A program made the position numbers and the translations under genes. This document shows, one piece after another, positions 32,665 through 41,271 of a stretch of DNA of 64,000 bases; positions within the stretch are counted from its first letter, which is position 1, and each line of letters opens with the position of its first letter. The notes beneath the pieces were generated by a model. That model was given only the letters and a program-made list of their open reading frames with translations. It had not been told where the DNA came from and searched no databases. The DNA comes from JALYQB01 sp035640155 (GTDB lineage: Bacteria > Actinomycetota > Actinomycetes > Mycobacteriales > Pseudonocardiaceae). The stretch is taken from the NCBI GenBank assembly GCA_035640155.1, contig DASQWR010000240.1, positions 24,156 to 88,155 on the forward strand. The letters are read 5' to 3'.

Positions 32665-33210
32665 GTGTCCAGCGCCGCGTCCGGTGTCGAATCAGGTTTC
32701 CTGCCTGGGGTCGAACCGCGGCCCGTCGAGGTGCTGCTGGCCCGGCTCGACCCCGAGGTCCCGGCACCCGCCTACGCCCGGCCTGGGGATGCCGGGGCGG
32801 ACCTGGTGACCACCAGTGACGTCGTGCTCGCACCGGGGGAGCGCGTCGTGATCGGCACTGGGGTGGCCATCGCGCTGCCGCCCGGATACGCCGGGTTCGT
32901 GCACCCGCGATCCGGGCTGGCGGCCCGGGTGGGGCTCAGCGTGGTCAACACCCCCGGAACCATCGACTCCGGTTACCGGGGGGAGATCCGGGTGTGCCTG
33001 ATCAACCACGACCTGGCGCGCCCAGTCGTGCTCCAGCGGTTGGACCGGATCGCGCAGCTGCTGGTGCAGCGGGTGGAACGGGTCGCGTTCCGCGAGGTGA
33101 CCGCGCTGCCGACGTCCGACCGGGGTGGCGGCGGGTACGGATCCACCGGCGGGCACCGCGAGCCGAGTGCTCCGACGGGGATCGGGCCCACCCCGAGCAG
33201 AGAGGTCTGA
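32665..33210 (+). CDS. dut: dUTP diphosphatase
   Basis: Hydrolyses dUTP to dUMP, limiting uracil in DNA and supplying thymidylate synthesis. All five trimeric dUTPase motifs are present: PGDAGADL (1), VHPRSGLAARVG (2), VVNTPGTIDSGYRGEI (3), QRLDRIAQLLVQ (4) and DRGGGGYGSTGGH (5, the P-loop-like arm). The length is 181 residues, with a 20-residue N-terminal extension and a Pro/Ser tail. The GTG at 32665 is taken as start. The next gene (DUF3710) begins 3 bases after the stop, as in the Rv2697c-Rv2696c pair, so the two are probably co-translated. Confidence 0.96.
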   Translation: MSSAASGVESGFLPGVEPRPVEVLLARLDPEVPAPAYARPGDAGADLVTTSDVVLAPGERVVIGTGVAIALPPGYAGFVHPRSGLAARVGLSVVNTPGTIDSGYRGEIRVCLINHDLARPVVLQRLDRIAQLLVQRVERVAFREVTALPTSDRGGGGYGSTGGHREPSAPTGIGPTPSREV

Positions 33211-33213
33211 CCA

Positions 33214-33909
33214 GTGTTCGGAGAGCGCCACCGGCAGCGGCATGAGCCCGTCGACGGGGCCTTCCTCGACGAGGAGCCTGCGGCCGGGGAGGAGATCCGC
33301 GGGGAGGACGCGGCGTCGGCCGGAGGGCCCTACGACGCTATTGCCGCCCCGGTCGACGACCGCGCCCGCCTCGACCTGGGATCGCTGCGGCTGCCGGTGC
33401 CCGAGGGTGCTCAGCTGCAGGTGGAGGTGGACCGCGGTGGCCCCGTCCGCGCGGTGCACCTGGTCGTGCCGCAGGGGCAGATCACCGTCACCGCCTACGC
33501 CGCCCCTCGCAGTCGCGGGCTGTGGGCCGAGGTGGCCAGGGAGCTCGCGGGTCAGCTGCGTTCCGACGGGGCGCGGATCGGGCTGCATTCCGGGGAGTGG
33601 GGCCGTGAAGTCTCCGCCGTCACTCCCGAAGTGGTGCTGCGGTTCCTCGGAGTGGACGGGCCGCGCTGGATGCTGCGTGGCGTCGCCGCCGGCTCGCAGG
33701 AACAGGCTGATGCGCTGGCGGAGGCGCTGCGGGACGTGGTGCGCGCCACGGTGGTCGTGCGTGGCCCGGAGCCGCTTCCGGTGCGCAGCCCGCTGCCGCT
33801 GCAGCTGCCCGAGGCGCTGGCCAAGCAGCTCGAGCAGATTGCGCCCCAGGCCAAGCAGGGTGCCCAGGCCAAGCGCGGTGGCCAGCCTCAGCAGCGCGGG
33901 AGACGTTGA
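33214..33909 (+). CDS. DUF3710 family protein
   Basis: The 231-residue soluble protein has an acidic N-terminal 45 residues and a folded core with RLDLGSLRLPVPEGAQLQVE, VVPQGQITVTAYAAPRS, GLWAEVARELAGQLRSDG and FLGVDGPRWMLRGVAAG, which define DUF3710 (Rv2696c equivalent). The C-terminus is Gln/Lys-rich (QAKQGAQAKRGGQPQQ). Function unknown; stable linkage to dut and to the OB-fold/DUF3159 genes suggests a nucleic-acid or nucleotide-related role, but that is only context. Confidence 0.92.
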   Translation: MFGERHRQRHEPVDGAFLDEEPAAGEEIRGEDAASAGGPYDAIAAPVDDRARLDLGSLRLPVPEGAQLQVEVDRGGPVRAVHLVVPQGQITVTAYAAPRSRGLWAEVARELAGQLRSDGARIGLHSGEWGREVSAVTPEVVLRFLGVDGPRWMLRGVAAGSQEQADALAEALRDVVRATVVVRGPEPLPVRSPLPLQLPEALAKQLEQIAPQAKQGAQAKRGGQPQQRGRR

Positions 33910-34009
33910 CCTGACGGTAGCCACGTCACAACCGTCCCGGCGTCTCCCGGGCGGGGTTACGCTGGCATCAACGGGGCCGTCGGGACCCTCCATCAAGTCG
34001 GAGTACGAG

Positions 34010-34375
34010 ATGAGCGGTTACTGGGGGCGCATGATGCGCCGCCTGACCACCGAGGCCGAGGAGCTGGACGCGGACGACCTGTCCCGGACGTCGTCCGCAG
34101 CGGGAGCGCAGCACGCCTGCGACTGTGCCTGCGGGGAGGAGGCCATCCTACTCGGGCGGTTGCGCAGCGTCGAGCTGTGCCCGCGGGAGGCGGTCGCGAC
34201 GTTGGAAGCAGAGCTCTTCGACGGCTCCGAAGGCATCACCCTGGTCTGGCTGGGCCGTCGCCGGATCCCCGGGATCGAGCCCGGGCGGATGGTGCGGGCA
34301 TCGGGCCGAGTCGCGGTCCGGGACGGTCGTAAGGTGCTCTACAACCCCTACTACGAACTGCAGCGGAGCCGATGA
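34010..34375 (+). CDS. OB-fold nucleic-acid-binding domain protein
   Basis: The 121-residue protein has a helical N-terminus (MSGYWGRMMRRLTTEAEELD) and an OB-fold domain from about residue 48 (ILLGRLRSVELCPREAVATL, VWLGRRRIPGIEPGRMVRAS, GKVLYNPYYEL-type ending). It corresponds to Rv2694c. Two or three Cys near the linker (CDCAC) are unusual. The ATG has GGAG 7 bases upstream, excluding longer frames. Its stop overlaps the DUF3159 start as ATGA, so the two proteins are translationally coupled. Confidence 0.9.
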   Translation: MSGYWGRMMRRLTTEAEELDADDLSRTSSAAGAQHACDCACGEEAILLGRLRSVELCPREAVATLEAELFDGSEGITLVWLGRRRIPGIEPGRMVRASGRVAVRDGRKVLYNPYYELQRSR

Positions 34376-35049
34376 CGCACCGAATCCCGCCCCGGTCCGC
34401 CGGGGTCGTGAGCGGCCCCCCCGGGTCGAGCCCCACGATGCTGGAGCAGATGGGCGGTGTCGGGGGACTGGTGTCCTCCACCGTGCCGGTCGTGGTGTTC
34501 GTGCCGGTCAACGCCTACGCCGGTCTCACCGCCGCCATCTGGTCCGCGATCGGCGTCGCGCTGCTTGTCGCGCTGTGGCGTTTCGCGCGCCGCGAGCCGC
34601 TCCAACCGGCGGTCTCCGGCCTGCTCGGTGTGGGGGTCGCAACCTTCATCGCCTACCGCACCGGCTCGGCCAAGGGGTACTTCCTCTTCGGCATCTGGGC
34701 GAGCCTGGCCTACGCGGCGGTCTTCGCCGTCTCGGTGGTGGCCCGCTGGCCGTTGGTGGGCCTGATCTGGCACGCCGTCAACGGCGACGGCCACTCCTGG
34801 CGGAACGACCGGGCGTTGCGGCGCGCCTACGACATCGCAACGCTCACCTGGATCGGGGTGTTCACCGCCCGGTTCGGGGTGCAGAAGTGGCTCTACGACG
34901 CCGACTCGGAGACGCTGCTCGGGGTGGCTCGGATCGCGATGGGCATCCCGCTCACCGTGGTGGCGATCCTGGTCACCGTGTGGGCGGTCCGCCGGGCCAC
35001 CCGTCGTTCCGCGAACCCCGTAGCCACCCCCACCGCAGCGGAGACTTGA
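34372..35049 (+). CDS. DUF3159 family membrane protein
   Basis: The 225-residue membrane protein has about six helices: SSTVPVVVFVPVNAYAGL, AAIWSAIGVALLVALW, VSGLLGVGVATFIAY, YFLFGIWASLAYAAVFAVSV with the VVARWPLVGLIWHAVNG motif, ATLTWIGVFTARFGVQKWLY and IAMGIPLTVVAILVTVW. This is the DUF3159 pattern (Rv2693c). It is coupled to the upstream OB-fold gene and converges on the RCK genes with a 7-bp gap. Its proximity to potassium-channel regulators has led to guesses of a transport role; nothing in the sequence proves it. Confidence 0.92.
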   Translation: MTHRIPPRSAGVVSGPPGSSPTMLEQMGGVGGLVSSTVPVVVFVPVNAYAGLTAAIWSAIGVALLVALWRFARREPLQPAVSGLLGVGVATFIAYRTGSAKGYFLFGIWASLAYAAVFAVSVVARWPLVGLIWHAVNGDGHSWRNDRALRRAYDIATLTWIGVFTARFGVQKWLYDADSETLLGVARIAMGIPLTVVAILVTVWAVRRATRRSANPVATPTAAET

Positions 35050-35056
35050 GCGGGTC

Positions 35057-35713
35057 TCACCGATCCAACGCGGCCCGCAGGTCGGCCTCCACGGCGACGG
35101 CCGCGACGAACAGCAGTTCGTCGTCGCCCTCAATCGGTTCGTCGGCCTGCGGCACGATCACCCGCCCGTCCCGCAGGATGGCGACGAGCGCGGCGTCGGT
35201 CGGGAGATCGAGCTGACGCACCGGGATCCCGGCGAGTGGCGTGTCCTCCGGCAGGGTCACCTCGATGAGGTTGGCCTGACCCCGGCGCAGGGTCATCAGG
35301 CGCACCAGATCCCCGACGCTGACCGCCTCCTCGACCACGGCCGCGAGCATGCGGGGGGTGGACACCGCCACGTCGACACCCCACGCCTCGGTGAACAACC
35401 ACTCGTTGTGCGGATCGTTGACCCGGGCGGCCACCCGGCGCACCGCGAACTCCGTCTTAGCCAGCAGCGACACCACGAGGTTCACCTTGTCGTCGCCGGT
35501 GGCGGCCACTACGACGTCACACCGCTCGAGGCCGGCCTCCTCGAGTGAGCCGAACTCACAGGCGTCGGCGTGCACCCACTCCGCGGCCTCGACCTGGTGA
35601 GTGTCCAGCGCAGTGGCGTCACGCTCGATGAGCATCACCTGGTGGGAGTTCTCGATCAGCTCGGCGGCGATGGACCGGCCGACCGCACCGGCTCCGGCGA
35701 TGGCCACGCGCAT
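35057..35713 (-). CDS. ceoC: TrkA-type potassium uptake regulator (RCK_N/RCK_C), CeoC-like
   Basis: The 218-residue cytoplasmic regulator has an RCK_N Rossmann domain (VAIAGAGAVGRSIAAELIEN, HQVMLIERD, DVVVAATGDDKVNLVVSLLA) binding NAD(H) or ATP/ADP, and an RCK_C domain (LIEVTLPEDTPLAGIPVRQL, DDELLFVAAVAVEADLR). It gates a K+ channel or transporter in response to nucleotide. It lies 15 bp downstream of a second RCK gene, matching Rv2691-Rv2692. Such pairs of half-length TrkA proteins probably form hetero-octameric rings. No pore subunit is encoded in this window. Confidence 0.94.
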   Translation of the reverse strand: MRVAIAGAGAVGRSIAAELIENSHQVMLIERDATALDTHQVEAAEWVHADACEFGSLEEAGLERCDVVVAATGDDKVNLVVSLLAKTEFAVRRVAARVNDPHNEWLFTEAWGVDVAVSTPRMLAAVVEEAVSVGDLVRLMTLRRGQANLIEVTLPEDTPLAGIPVRQLDLPTDAALVAILRDGRVIVPQADEPIEGDDELLFVAAVAVEADLRAALDR

Positions 35714-35728
35714 CTGAGGCTCCTCGGG

Positions 35729-36391
35729 TCACTCGGCCGGGGGTGGTTCGGTGGCGACGGCGGTGACGGCGTTGACGGTGCCGGACACCACCGCCGCATA
35801 GACCTGGTCGTCTGCCTGCAGCAGGTTCTGGTTGTCAGGCAGCACCCCGCGGCCGAACCGCACGATGAACGCCACCCGGGCGCCGGTAGCCGCCTCCAGG
35901 TCACGCACGCTGCGGCCGACCCAGTCGTCGTGCAGGGGGAGCTGCAGCACGGCCACGGTTCCGGACGGGTCCCGCCACGCGGTGGACGCCCCGTCGGGCA
36001 GCAGCATCCGCAGGAACCGGTCGGTCGTCCACGGCACCGTGGCCACCGTGGGAATGCCGAGGCGCTCGAAGACCGCCGCACGCTTCGGGTCATAGATCCT
36101 TGCCACCACCCGCTGGACACCGAAGGTCTCCCGGGCCACTCGGGCGGCGATGATGTTGGAGTTGTCACCGCTGGACACCGCGGCGAACGCGCCGGCGCCC
36201 TCGATGCCCGCCTCCACGAGCACCGCGCGGTCGAACCCGGTGCCAACCACCTGCCGACCGTGGAAGTCCGCGCTCAGCCTGCGGAAGGAGTGTGGTTCCC
36301 GGTCCACCACGGCCACCTCGTGGCCGAGCCGTTCCAGCCCCATGGCGAGACCGGACCCCACCCGCCCACACCCCATCACCACGACGCGCAC
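35729..36391 (-). CDS. ceoB: TrkA-type potassium uptake regulator (RCK_N/RCK_C), CeoB-like
   Basis: The 220-residue paralogue of the downstream gene has VVVMGCGRVGSGLAMGLERL, EVAVVDREPHSFRRLS, GAGAFAAVSSGDNSNIIAAR and RVVARIYDPKRAAVFERLG for RCK_N. VLQLPLHDDWVGRSVRDLEA and DDQVYAAVVSGTV represent RCK_C. The GTG at 36391 puts the Rossmann strand at the start. It is transcribed with ceoC and divergent from the APC permease across 68 bp, which must contain both promoters. Confidence 0.94.
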   Translation of the reverse strand: MRVVVMGCGRVGSGLAMGLERLGHEVAVVDREPHSFRRLSADFHGRQVVGTGFDRAVLVEAGIEGAGAFAAVSSGDNSNIIAARVARETFGVQRVVARIYDPKRAAVFERLGIPTVATVPWTTDRFLRMLLPDGASTAWRDPSGTVAVLQLPLHDDWVGRSVRDLEAATGARVAFIVRFGRGVLPDNQNLLQADDQVYAAVVSGTVNAVTAVATEPPPAE

Positions 36392-36459
36392 GCGATGTCT
36401 CTCCCGACCTCGTCGACTGCGATGCACGGTACCGGCTGGCGAGCCTTACGCTTCGCGCC

Positions 36460-38484
36460 GTGTCGAAGCTCGCCACGGCGACCAAGCGGATCCTGGTCGG
36501 TCGGCCGTTCCGCAGCGACCGGCTGAACCAAACCCTGCTCCCGAAGCGGATCGCACTGCCGGTGTTCGCTTCCGACGCGATGTCCTCGGTGGCCTACGCG
36601 CCGGAGGAGATCTTCGTGGTGCTGTCCCTCGCGGGCCTCGCCGCGTACGCGTTCACTCCGTGGGTCGGGCTCGCGGTGGTCGTGGTGATGCTGGCGGTGG
36701 TGACCAGCTACCGGCAGAACGTGCGCGCCTACCCCTCGGGGGGCGGTGACTACGAGGTGGTCACCACCAACCTCGGTCAGCGGACGGGCCTGGTCGTCGG
36801 CAGCGCGTTGCTCGTCGACTACGTGCTCACGGTGGCGGTGTCCATCTCCGCGGCCGCGGCGAACATCGGGTCGGCGGTGCCGATGGTGGGCACCCACCTG
36901 GTGGAGTTCGCGGTGGCGGCGATCGTGCTGCTCACCGCGGTGAACCTGCGTGGCGTCCGCGAGTCGGGTACCGCGTTCGCCGTCCCGACCTACGCCTTCA
37001 TCGTCGCCATCTTCGGGATGATCGTCTGGGGCCTGCTGCGGGTGACCGTGCTCGGGGACGAGATCCGGGCCGAGTCCGCAGACCTGGAGCTCGCGTCGTC
37101 CGGCGGCCAGCTGACCGGGGTGGCGTTGGTGTTCCTGGTGCTGCGCTCCTTCGCGCAGGGTTGCGCGGCGCTGACCGGGGTGGAGGCCATCAGCAACGGC
37201 GTGCCGGCGTTCCGCAAGCCGAAGTCGCGCAACGCGGCCCGCACCCTCCTGCTGCTCGGCGGCATCGCGGTGAGCATGCTGATGGGACTGATCCTGCTGG
37301 CCCGGCTCACCGGCGTGGTGATCGCCGAGGACCCGGCGACCCAGCTGGTGGGCGCGCCGGCAGGTTATGAGCAGCAGACGATGGTCGCGCAGATCGCCCG
37401 GGCGGTGTTCGACACCTTCCCGGTCGGCTTCTACTTCGTCACGGCAGCCACGGCGCTGATCCTGGTGCTCGCCGCGAACACGGCGTTCAACGGCTTTCCG
37501 GTGCTGGGCTCGATTCTGGCGCAGGACCGATACCTGCCCCGCCAGCTGCACACCCGCGGCGATCGGCTGGCCTTCTCCAACGGCATCGTATTCCTCGCCG
37601 GTGGCGCGATCCTGTTCGTGGTGACCTTCCAGGCCGAGGTCACCCAGCTGATCCAGCTCTACGTGGTCGGGGTCTTCATCTCGTTCACCCTGAGCCAGGC
37701 CGGGATGGTCCGGCACTGGAACCGGCTGCTCGGCACCGAGGGCGACCCCGGTGCGCGCAACCGGATGCGGCGCTCCCGAGCGATCAACGCCTTCGGCCTG
37801 CTCATGACGGCGTTGGTGCTCGTCGTGGTGCTGGTCACCAAGTTCCTGCTGGGGGCATGGATCGCACTAGTCGCGATTAGCGCGATCTTCCTGGTGATGC
37901 TGGCGATCCGGCGGCACTACGACCGGATCGCTGCCGAGATGGTGCCGCGGCCATCGGACACCGTGCTGCCGTCACGCAACCACGCGATCGTGCTGGTCTC
38001 CACGCTGCACCTGCCGACCCTGCGCGCGCTGGCCTACGCCCGCGCCACCCGGCCGGACGTCCTGGAGGCAGTCACCGTCAACGTCGACGACGCCGCCACC
38101 CGGCGGCTGGTGGGCGAGTGGGAGCGGATGGAACTGCCGGTGTCGCTGAAGGTCGTCGAGTCGCCCTACCGGGACATCACCAAGCCGGTGCTGGACTACG
38201 TCAAGCGGGTGCGCTCGGACAACCCGCGCAACGTGGTCACGGTGTTCATCCCGGAGTACGTGGTGGGGCACTGGTGGGAGCAGGTGCTGCACAACCAGAG
38301 TGCGCTGCGACTCAAGACCCGGCTGTTGTTCGAGCCCGGCGTGATGGTGACCAGCGTGCCGTGGCAGCTGCGCTCGGCGGCCCGGGCCGCCGAGCGCGAG
38401 GAGTCGGCCCCCGCCCCGGGTGCGGTGCGTCGCGGCCTCGACGGCGAGGCTGGCCAGGCTGGCGACGCTTCGGGCTCGCGCTGA
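36460..38484 (+). CDS. APC-superfamily amino acid permease-like transporter
   Basis: The 674-residue protein has a 12-helix APC core and a large cytoplasmic C-terminal domain. The first helix pair carries PVFASDAMSSVAYAPEEIF; YPSGGGDYEVVTTNLGQRTG and LVDYVLTVAVSISAAAANIG follow, with RSFAQGCAALTGVEAISNGV and FRKPKSRNAARTLL further on. Residues from about 500 form a soluble domain (NHAIVLVSTLHLPTLRALAY) resembling universal-stress or KUP-tail folds. The orthologue is Rv2690c; substrate unknown, and potassium or amino acids are both argued for this family. GTG start at 36460. The TRAM methyltransferase that follows in mycobacteria is not present here. Confidence 0.92.
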   Translation: MSKLATATKRILVGRPFRSDRLNQTLLPKRIALPVFASDAMSSVAYAPEEIFVVLSLAGLAAYAFTPWVGLAVVVVMLAVVTSYRQNVRAYPSGGGDYEVVTTNLGQRTGLVVGSALLVDYVLTVAVSISAAAANIGSAVPMVGTHLVEFAVAAIVLLTAVNLRGVRESGTAFAVPTYAFIVAIFGMIVWGLLRVTVLGDEIRAESADLELASSGGQLTGVALVFLVLRSFAQGCAALTGVEAISNGVPAFRKPKSRNAARTLLLLGGIAVSMLMGLILLARLTGVVIAEDPATQLVGAPAGYEQQTMVAQIARAVFDTFPVGFYFVTAATALILVLAANTAFNGFPVLGSILAQDRYLPRQLHTRGDRLAFSNGIVFLAGGAILFVVTFQAEVTQLIQLYVVGVFISFTLSQAGMVRHWNRLLGTEGDPGARNRMRRSRAINAFGLLMTALVLVVVLVTKFLLGAWIALVAISAIFLVMLAIRRHYDRIAAEMVPRPSDTVLPSRNHAIVLVSTLHLPTLRALAYARATRPDVLEAVTVNVDDAATRRLVGEWERMELPVSLKVVESPYRDITKPVLDYVKRVRSDNPRNVVTVFIPEYVVGHWWEQVLHNQSALRLKTRLLFEPGVMVTSVPWQLRSAARAAEREESAPAPGAVRRGLDGEAGQAGDASGSR

Positions 38485-38636
38485 GCCCGACCAGCAGGCC
38501 CGATCCGTTCTGCGGCGGCGGGTGACGGGACGCTCCGTAGACTGGCTCACGGTCGTCGTCACGACGGCCCGGTGCCCATCGCCGTGCCACGTCGCGGGTG
38601 CTGGTCACGTGCCGAGGGGACGAGCGAGGAGACACG

Positions 38637-40586
38637 GTGACGCTGTTGCAGAGCCTGCGCACTCCGGAGGACGTCAAGCGGCTCGACCAGGACGAGCTGA
38701 TTCAGCTGTGTGGGGAGATCCGCAGGTTCCTGGTCGCGAAGGTGTCGCGCACCGGCGGGCACCTGGGGCCGAACCTGGGTGCGGTGGAGCTCACCCTCGC
38801 CGTGCACCGGGTGTTCGACTCCCCGCACGACCCCGTGGTCTTCGACACCGGTCACCAGGCGTACGTGCACAAGATCGTGACCGGGCGGGCAGAGGGCTTC
38901 GACCGGCTGCGGCAGCGCCACGGGCTCTCCGGTTACCCCAGCCGGTCGGAGAGCGAGCACGACTGGGTGGAATCCAGCCACGCCTCCGCGGCGCTGTCCT
39001 ACGCGGACGGGCTGGCCAAGGCGTTCGCGCTGGACGGCGCACGTCGCCACGTGGTGGCGGTGGTCGGTGACGGTGCGCTCACCGGCGGCATGTGCTGGGA
39101 GGCGCTGAACAACATCGCTGCCGGGCCGAACCGCTCGGTGGTGATCGTGGTCAACGACAACGGCCGGTCCTACTCACCGACGATCGGCGGACTCGCCGAG
39201 CACCTGGCCGCGTTGCGGCTGCAGCCGGGCTACGAGCGGGTGCTGGACCGCGGCCGGCAGGCGCTGACGCGGACCCCGGTCGTCGGTCGCGCGATCTACG
39301 CCGGGCTGCACGCCGCCAAGCGGGGCCTGAAGGACGCGCTGAACCCGCAGATCCTGTTCGAGGACCTCGGCCTGAAGTACTTCGGACCGGTGGACGGGCA
39401 CGACCTGCCCACGATGGAGGCCGCGCTGCGCCGGGCCAAGGCGTTCGGCGGCCCGGTCATCGTGCACGCGGTCACCCGCAAGGGCCACGGCTACGGCCCG
39501 GCCGAGAACGACGAGGTGGAGCAGATGCACAGCCCGCCGGCATTCGATCCGGACACCGGCCTGCCCACCGCGCCGAAGCAGGCCGGCTGGACGAGCGTGT
39601 TCGCCGAGGAACTGCTCCGTCTCGGCGGGGAGCGCGACGACATCGCGGTGATCACCGCCGCCATGCTGGCGCCCACCGGGCTCACCGCCTTCGCGCAGCG
39701 CTACCCCGACCGCTGCTACGACGTCGGGATCGCCGAGCAGCACGCCGTGACGTCGGCGGCCGGGTTGGCGATGGGGGGCAAGCACCCCGTGGTGGCCATC
39801 TACTCGACCTTCCTGAACCGGGCGATCGACCAGGTCCTGATGGACGTGGCGCTGCACCGCGCCCCGGTGACCCTGGCGCTGGACCGGGCCGGCATCACCG
39901 GACCGGACGGCGCCAGCCACAACGGAATGTGGGATCTCTCCCTGCTGGGTATCGTGCCCGGCATGCGGGTGGCCGCACCGCGGGACGCCGGCACGCTGCG
40001 CGAGGAGCTGCGGGAGGCCGTCGCGGTGCAGGACGGGCCCACCGCGGTGCGTTTCCCCCGGGGTGCGGTGATCGAGTCGGTGCCTGCGTCCGAGCGGGTG
40101 GATGGTGTCGACGTGCTGCGGCGCCCCGGGTCTGCCGAGGGTGACGACGTGCTGCTGATCGGGGTGGGTGCCTTCGCCGCGCTCGCGGTGGACGCGGCCG
40201 AGCGCCTCGCTGACCAGGGCATCGGGGTCACCGTCGTCGATCCGCGCTGGGTCGTGCCGGTGCCCGAGGTGCTGACCCGGATGGCGGCCGCGCACCGGCT
40301 GGTGGTCACCGTCGAGGACAGCGGGCGCCACGGCGGCTTCGGTTGGTCGCTCGCCGCTGCACTGCGCGACGCCGAGGTCGATGTCCCTCTGCGTGACCTG
40401 GGCATCCCGCGGCGCTACCTCGACCACGGCTCCCGGGCCGAGATGCTCGGCGAGCTCGGCCTCACCGCGCAGGACGTCGCCCGCCGGGTCACCGGGTGGG
40501 CCGCGGCCCTTATCGGGGCACCGGATCCGATCGGACCGGATCGGATCGGCGCAGAGCAGCAGGACGGGCCAGGGTGCGCATCCTGA
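38637..40586 (+). CDS. dxs: 1-deoxy-D-xylulose-5-phosphate synthase
   Basis: Thiamine-diphosphate enzyme that condenses pyruvate and glyceraldehyde 3-phosphate, the first step of the MEP isoprenoid pathway. The 649-residue chain is full length: GGHLGPNLGAVELTLAVHRV, HQAYVHKIVTGR, ESSHASAALSYADGLAKAF and GDGALTGGMCWEALNNIA (ThDP motif). DVGIAEQHAVTSAAGLAMGG (catalytic Glu/His) and ALDRAGITGPDGASHNGMWD follow. The GTG at 38637 has GAGGAG 7 bases upstream. The stop lies 13 bases inside the following response-regulator gene, an overlap that couples the two. Confidence 0.97.
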   Translation: MTLLQSLRTPEDVKRLDQDELIQLCGEIRRFLVAKVSRTGGHLGPNLGAVELTLAVHRVFDSPHDPVVFDTGHQAYVHKIVTGRAEGFDRLRQRHGLSGYPSRSESEHDWVESSHASAALSYADGLAKAFALDGARRHVVAVVGDGALTGGMCWEALNNIAAGPNRSVVIVVNDNGRSYSPTIGGLAEHLAALRLQPGYERVLDRGRQALTRTPVVGRAIYAGLHAAKRGLKDALNPQILFEDLGLKYFGPVDGHDLPTMEAALRRAKAFGGPVIVHAVTRKGHGYGPAENDEVEQMHSPPAFDPDTGLPTAPKQAGWTSVFAEELLRLGGERDDIAVITAAMLAPTGLTAFAQRYPDRCYDVGIAEQHAVTSAAGLAMGGKHPVVAIYSTFLNRAIDQVLMDVALHRAPVTLALDRAGITGPDGASHNGMWDLSLLGIVPGMRVAAPRDAGTLREELREAVAVQDGPTAVRFPRGAVIESVPASERVDGVDVLRRPGSAEGDDVLLIGVGAFAALAVDAAERLADQGIGVTVVDPRWVVPVPEVLTRMAAAHRLVVTVEDSGRHGGFGWSLAAALRDAEVDVPLRDLGIPRRYLDHGSRAEMLGELGLTAQDVARRVTGWAAALIGAPDPIGPDRIGAEQQDGPGCAS

Positions 40587-41263
40587 TCGCCGAGGACGAG
40601 CAGCCGCTGGCCGATGCCCTTGCCCGGGGGCTGCGTCGCGAGGGCATGGCGGTGGACGTGGCCTACGACGGCGACACCGCCCATGAGAAGGCGTCGGTGA
40701 CGCGCTATGACGTCGTGGTGCTGGACCGGGACCTGCCCGGAATGCCGGGTGACGAGCTGTGCCAGGAGATCACGGGTTCGGGATCGGTGACGCGAGTGCT
40801 GATGCTCACCGCGAGCGGTACGGTCTCCGACCGGGTCTCCGGCCTGTCACTCGGCGCGGACGACTACCTCACCAAACCCTTCGCGTTCCCCGAGCTGGTG
40901 GCCCGGCTGCGGGCGCTCGGCCGGCGGGCGACGCCAGCGGCGCCCCCGGTGCTCACCGCGCAGGACGTGGTCCTGGACCCCGCGCGCCGGACGCTGACCC
41001 GGGCCGGAGCCGAGGTGGACCTCACCCGCAAGGAGTTCGGCGTGCTCGAGGTGCTGCTCGCCGCGGGCGGAGCCGTGGTCAGCAGTGAGGAGCTGCTGGA
41101 GCGGGTGTGGGACGAGAACGCGGACCCGTTCACGACGACGGTGCGGGTCACGATGATGACGCTGCGCAAGAAGCTCGGTGAGCCCGGCCTCATCGAGACG
41201 GTGGTGGGCTCGGGCTATCGGGTACCCAGCGCGGACCCAGAGCCCGGTTCAGAAGTCGGCTGA
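40574..41263 (+). CDS. OmpR-family response regulator
   Basis: The 229-residue regulator has a receiver domain with VRILIAEDEQPLADALARGL (acidic pocket ED), VVVLDRDLPGMPGDELCQ (phospho-acceptor Asp at about residue 51), MLTASG and GADDYLTKPFAFPELVARLR (Lys). The winged-helix DNA-binding domain reads LTRKEFGVLEVLLAAGGAVV, then VRVTMMTLRKKLGEP and VVGSGYRVP. The GTG start overlaps the end of dxs by 13 bases. It pairs with the histidine kinase that begins 8 bases after its stop. Targets are unknown. Confidence 0.95.
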   Translation: MRILIAEDEQPLADALARGLRREGMAVDVAYDGDTAHEKASVTRYDVVVLDRDLPGMPGDELCQEITGSGSVTRVLMLTASGTVSDRVSGLSLGADDYLTKPFAFPELVARLRALGRRATPAAPPVLTAQDVVLDPARRTLTRAGAEVDLTRKEFGVLEVLLAAGGAVVSSEELLERVWDENADPFTTTVRVTMMTLRKKLGEPGLIETVVGSGYRVPSADPEPGSEVG

Positions 41264-41271
41264 GTGCCCAG

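Noticed and set aside
40520..40552. gatccgatcggaccggatcggatcggcg run near the end of dxs as a regulatory repeat
   Set aside because: It lies inside the dxs coding sequence and encodes a variable low-complexity tail; simple-sequence origin is enough to explain it.
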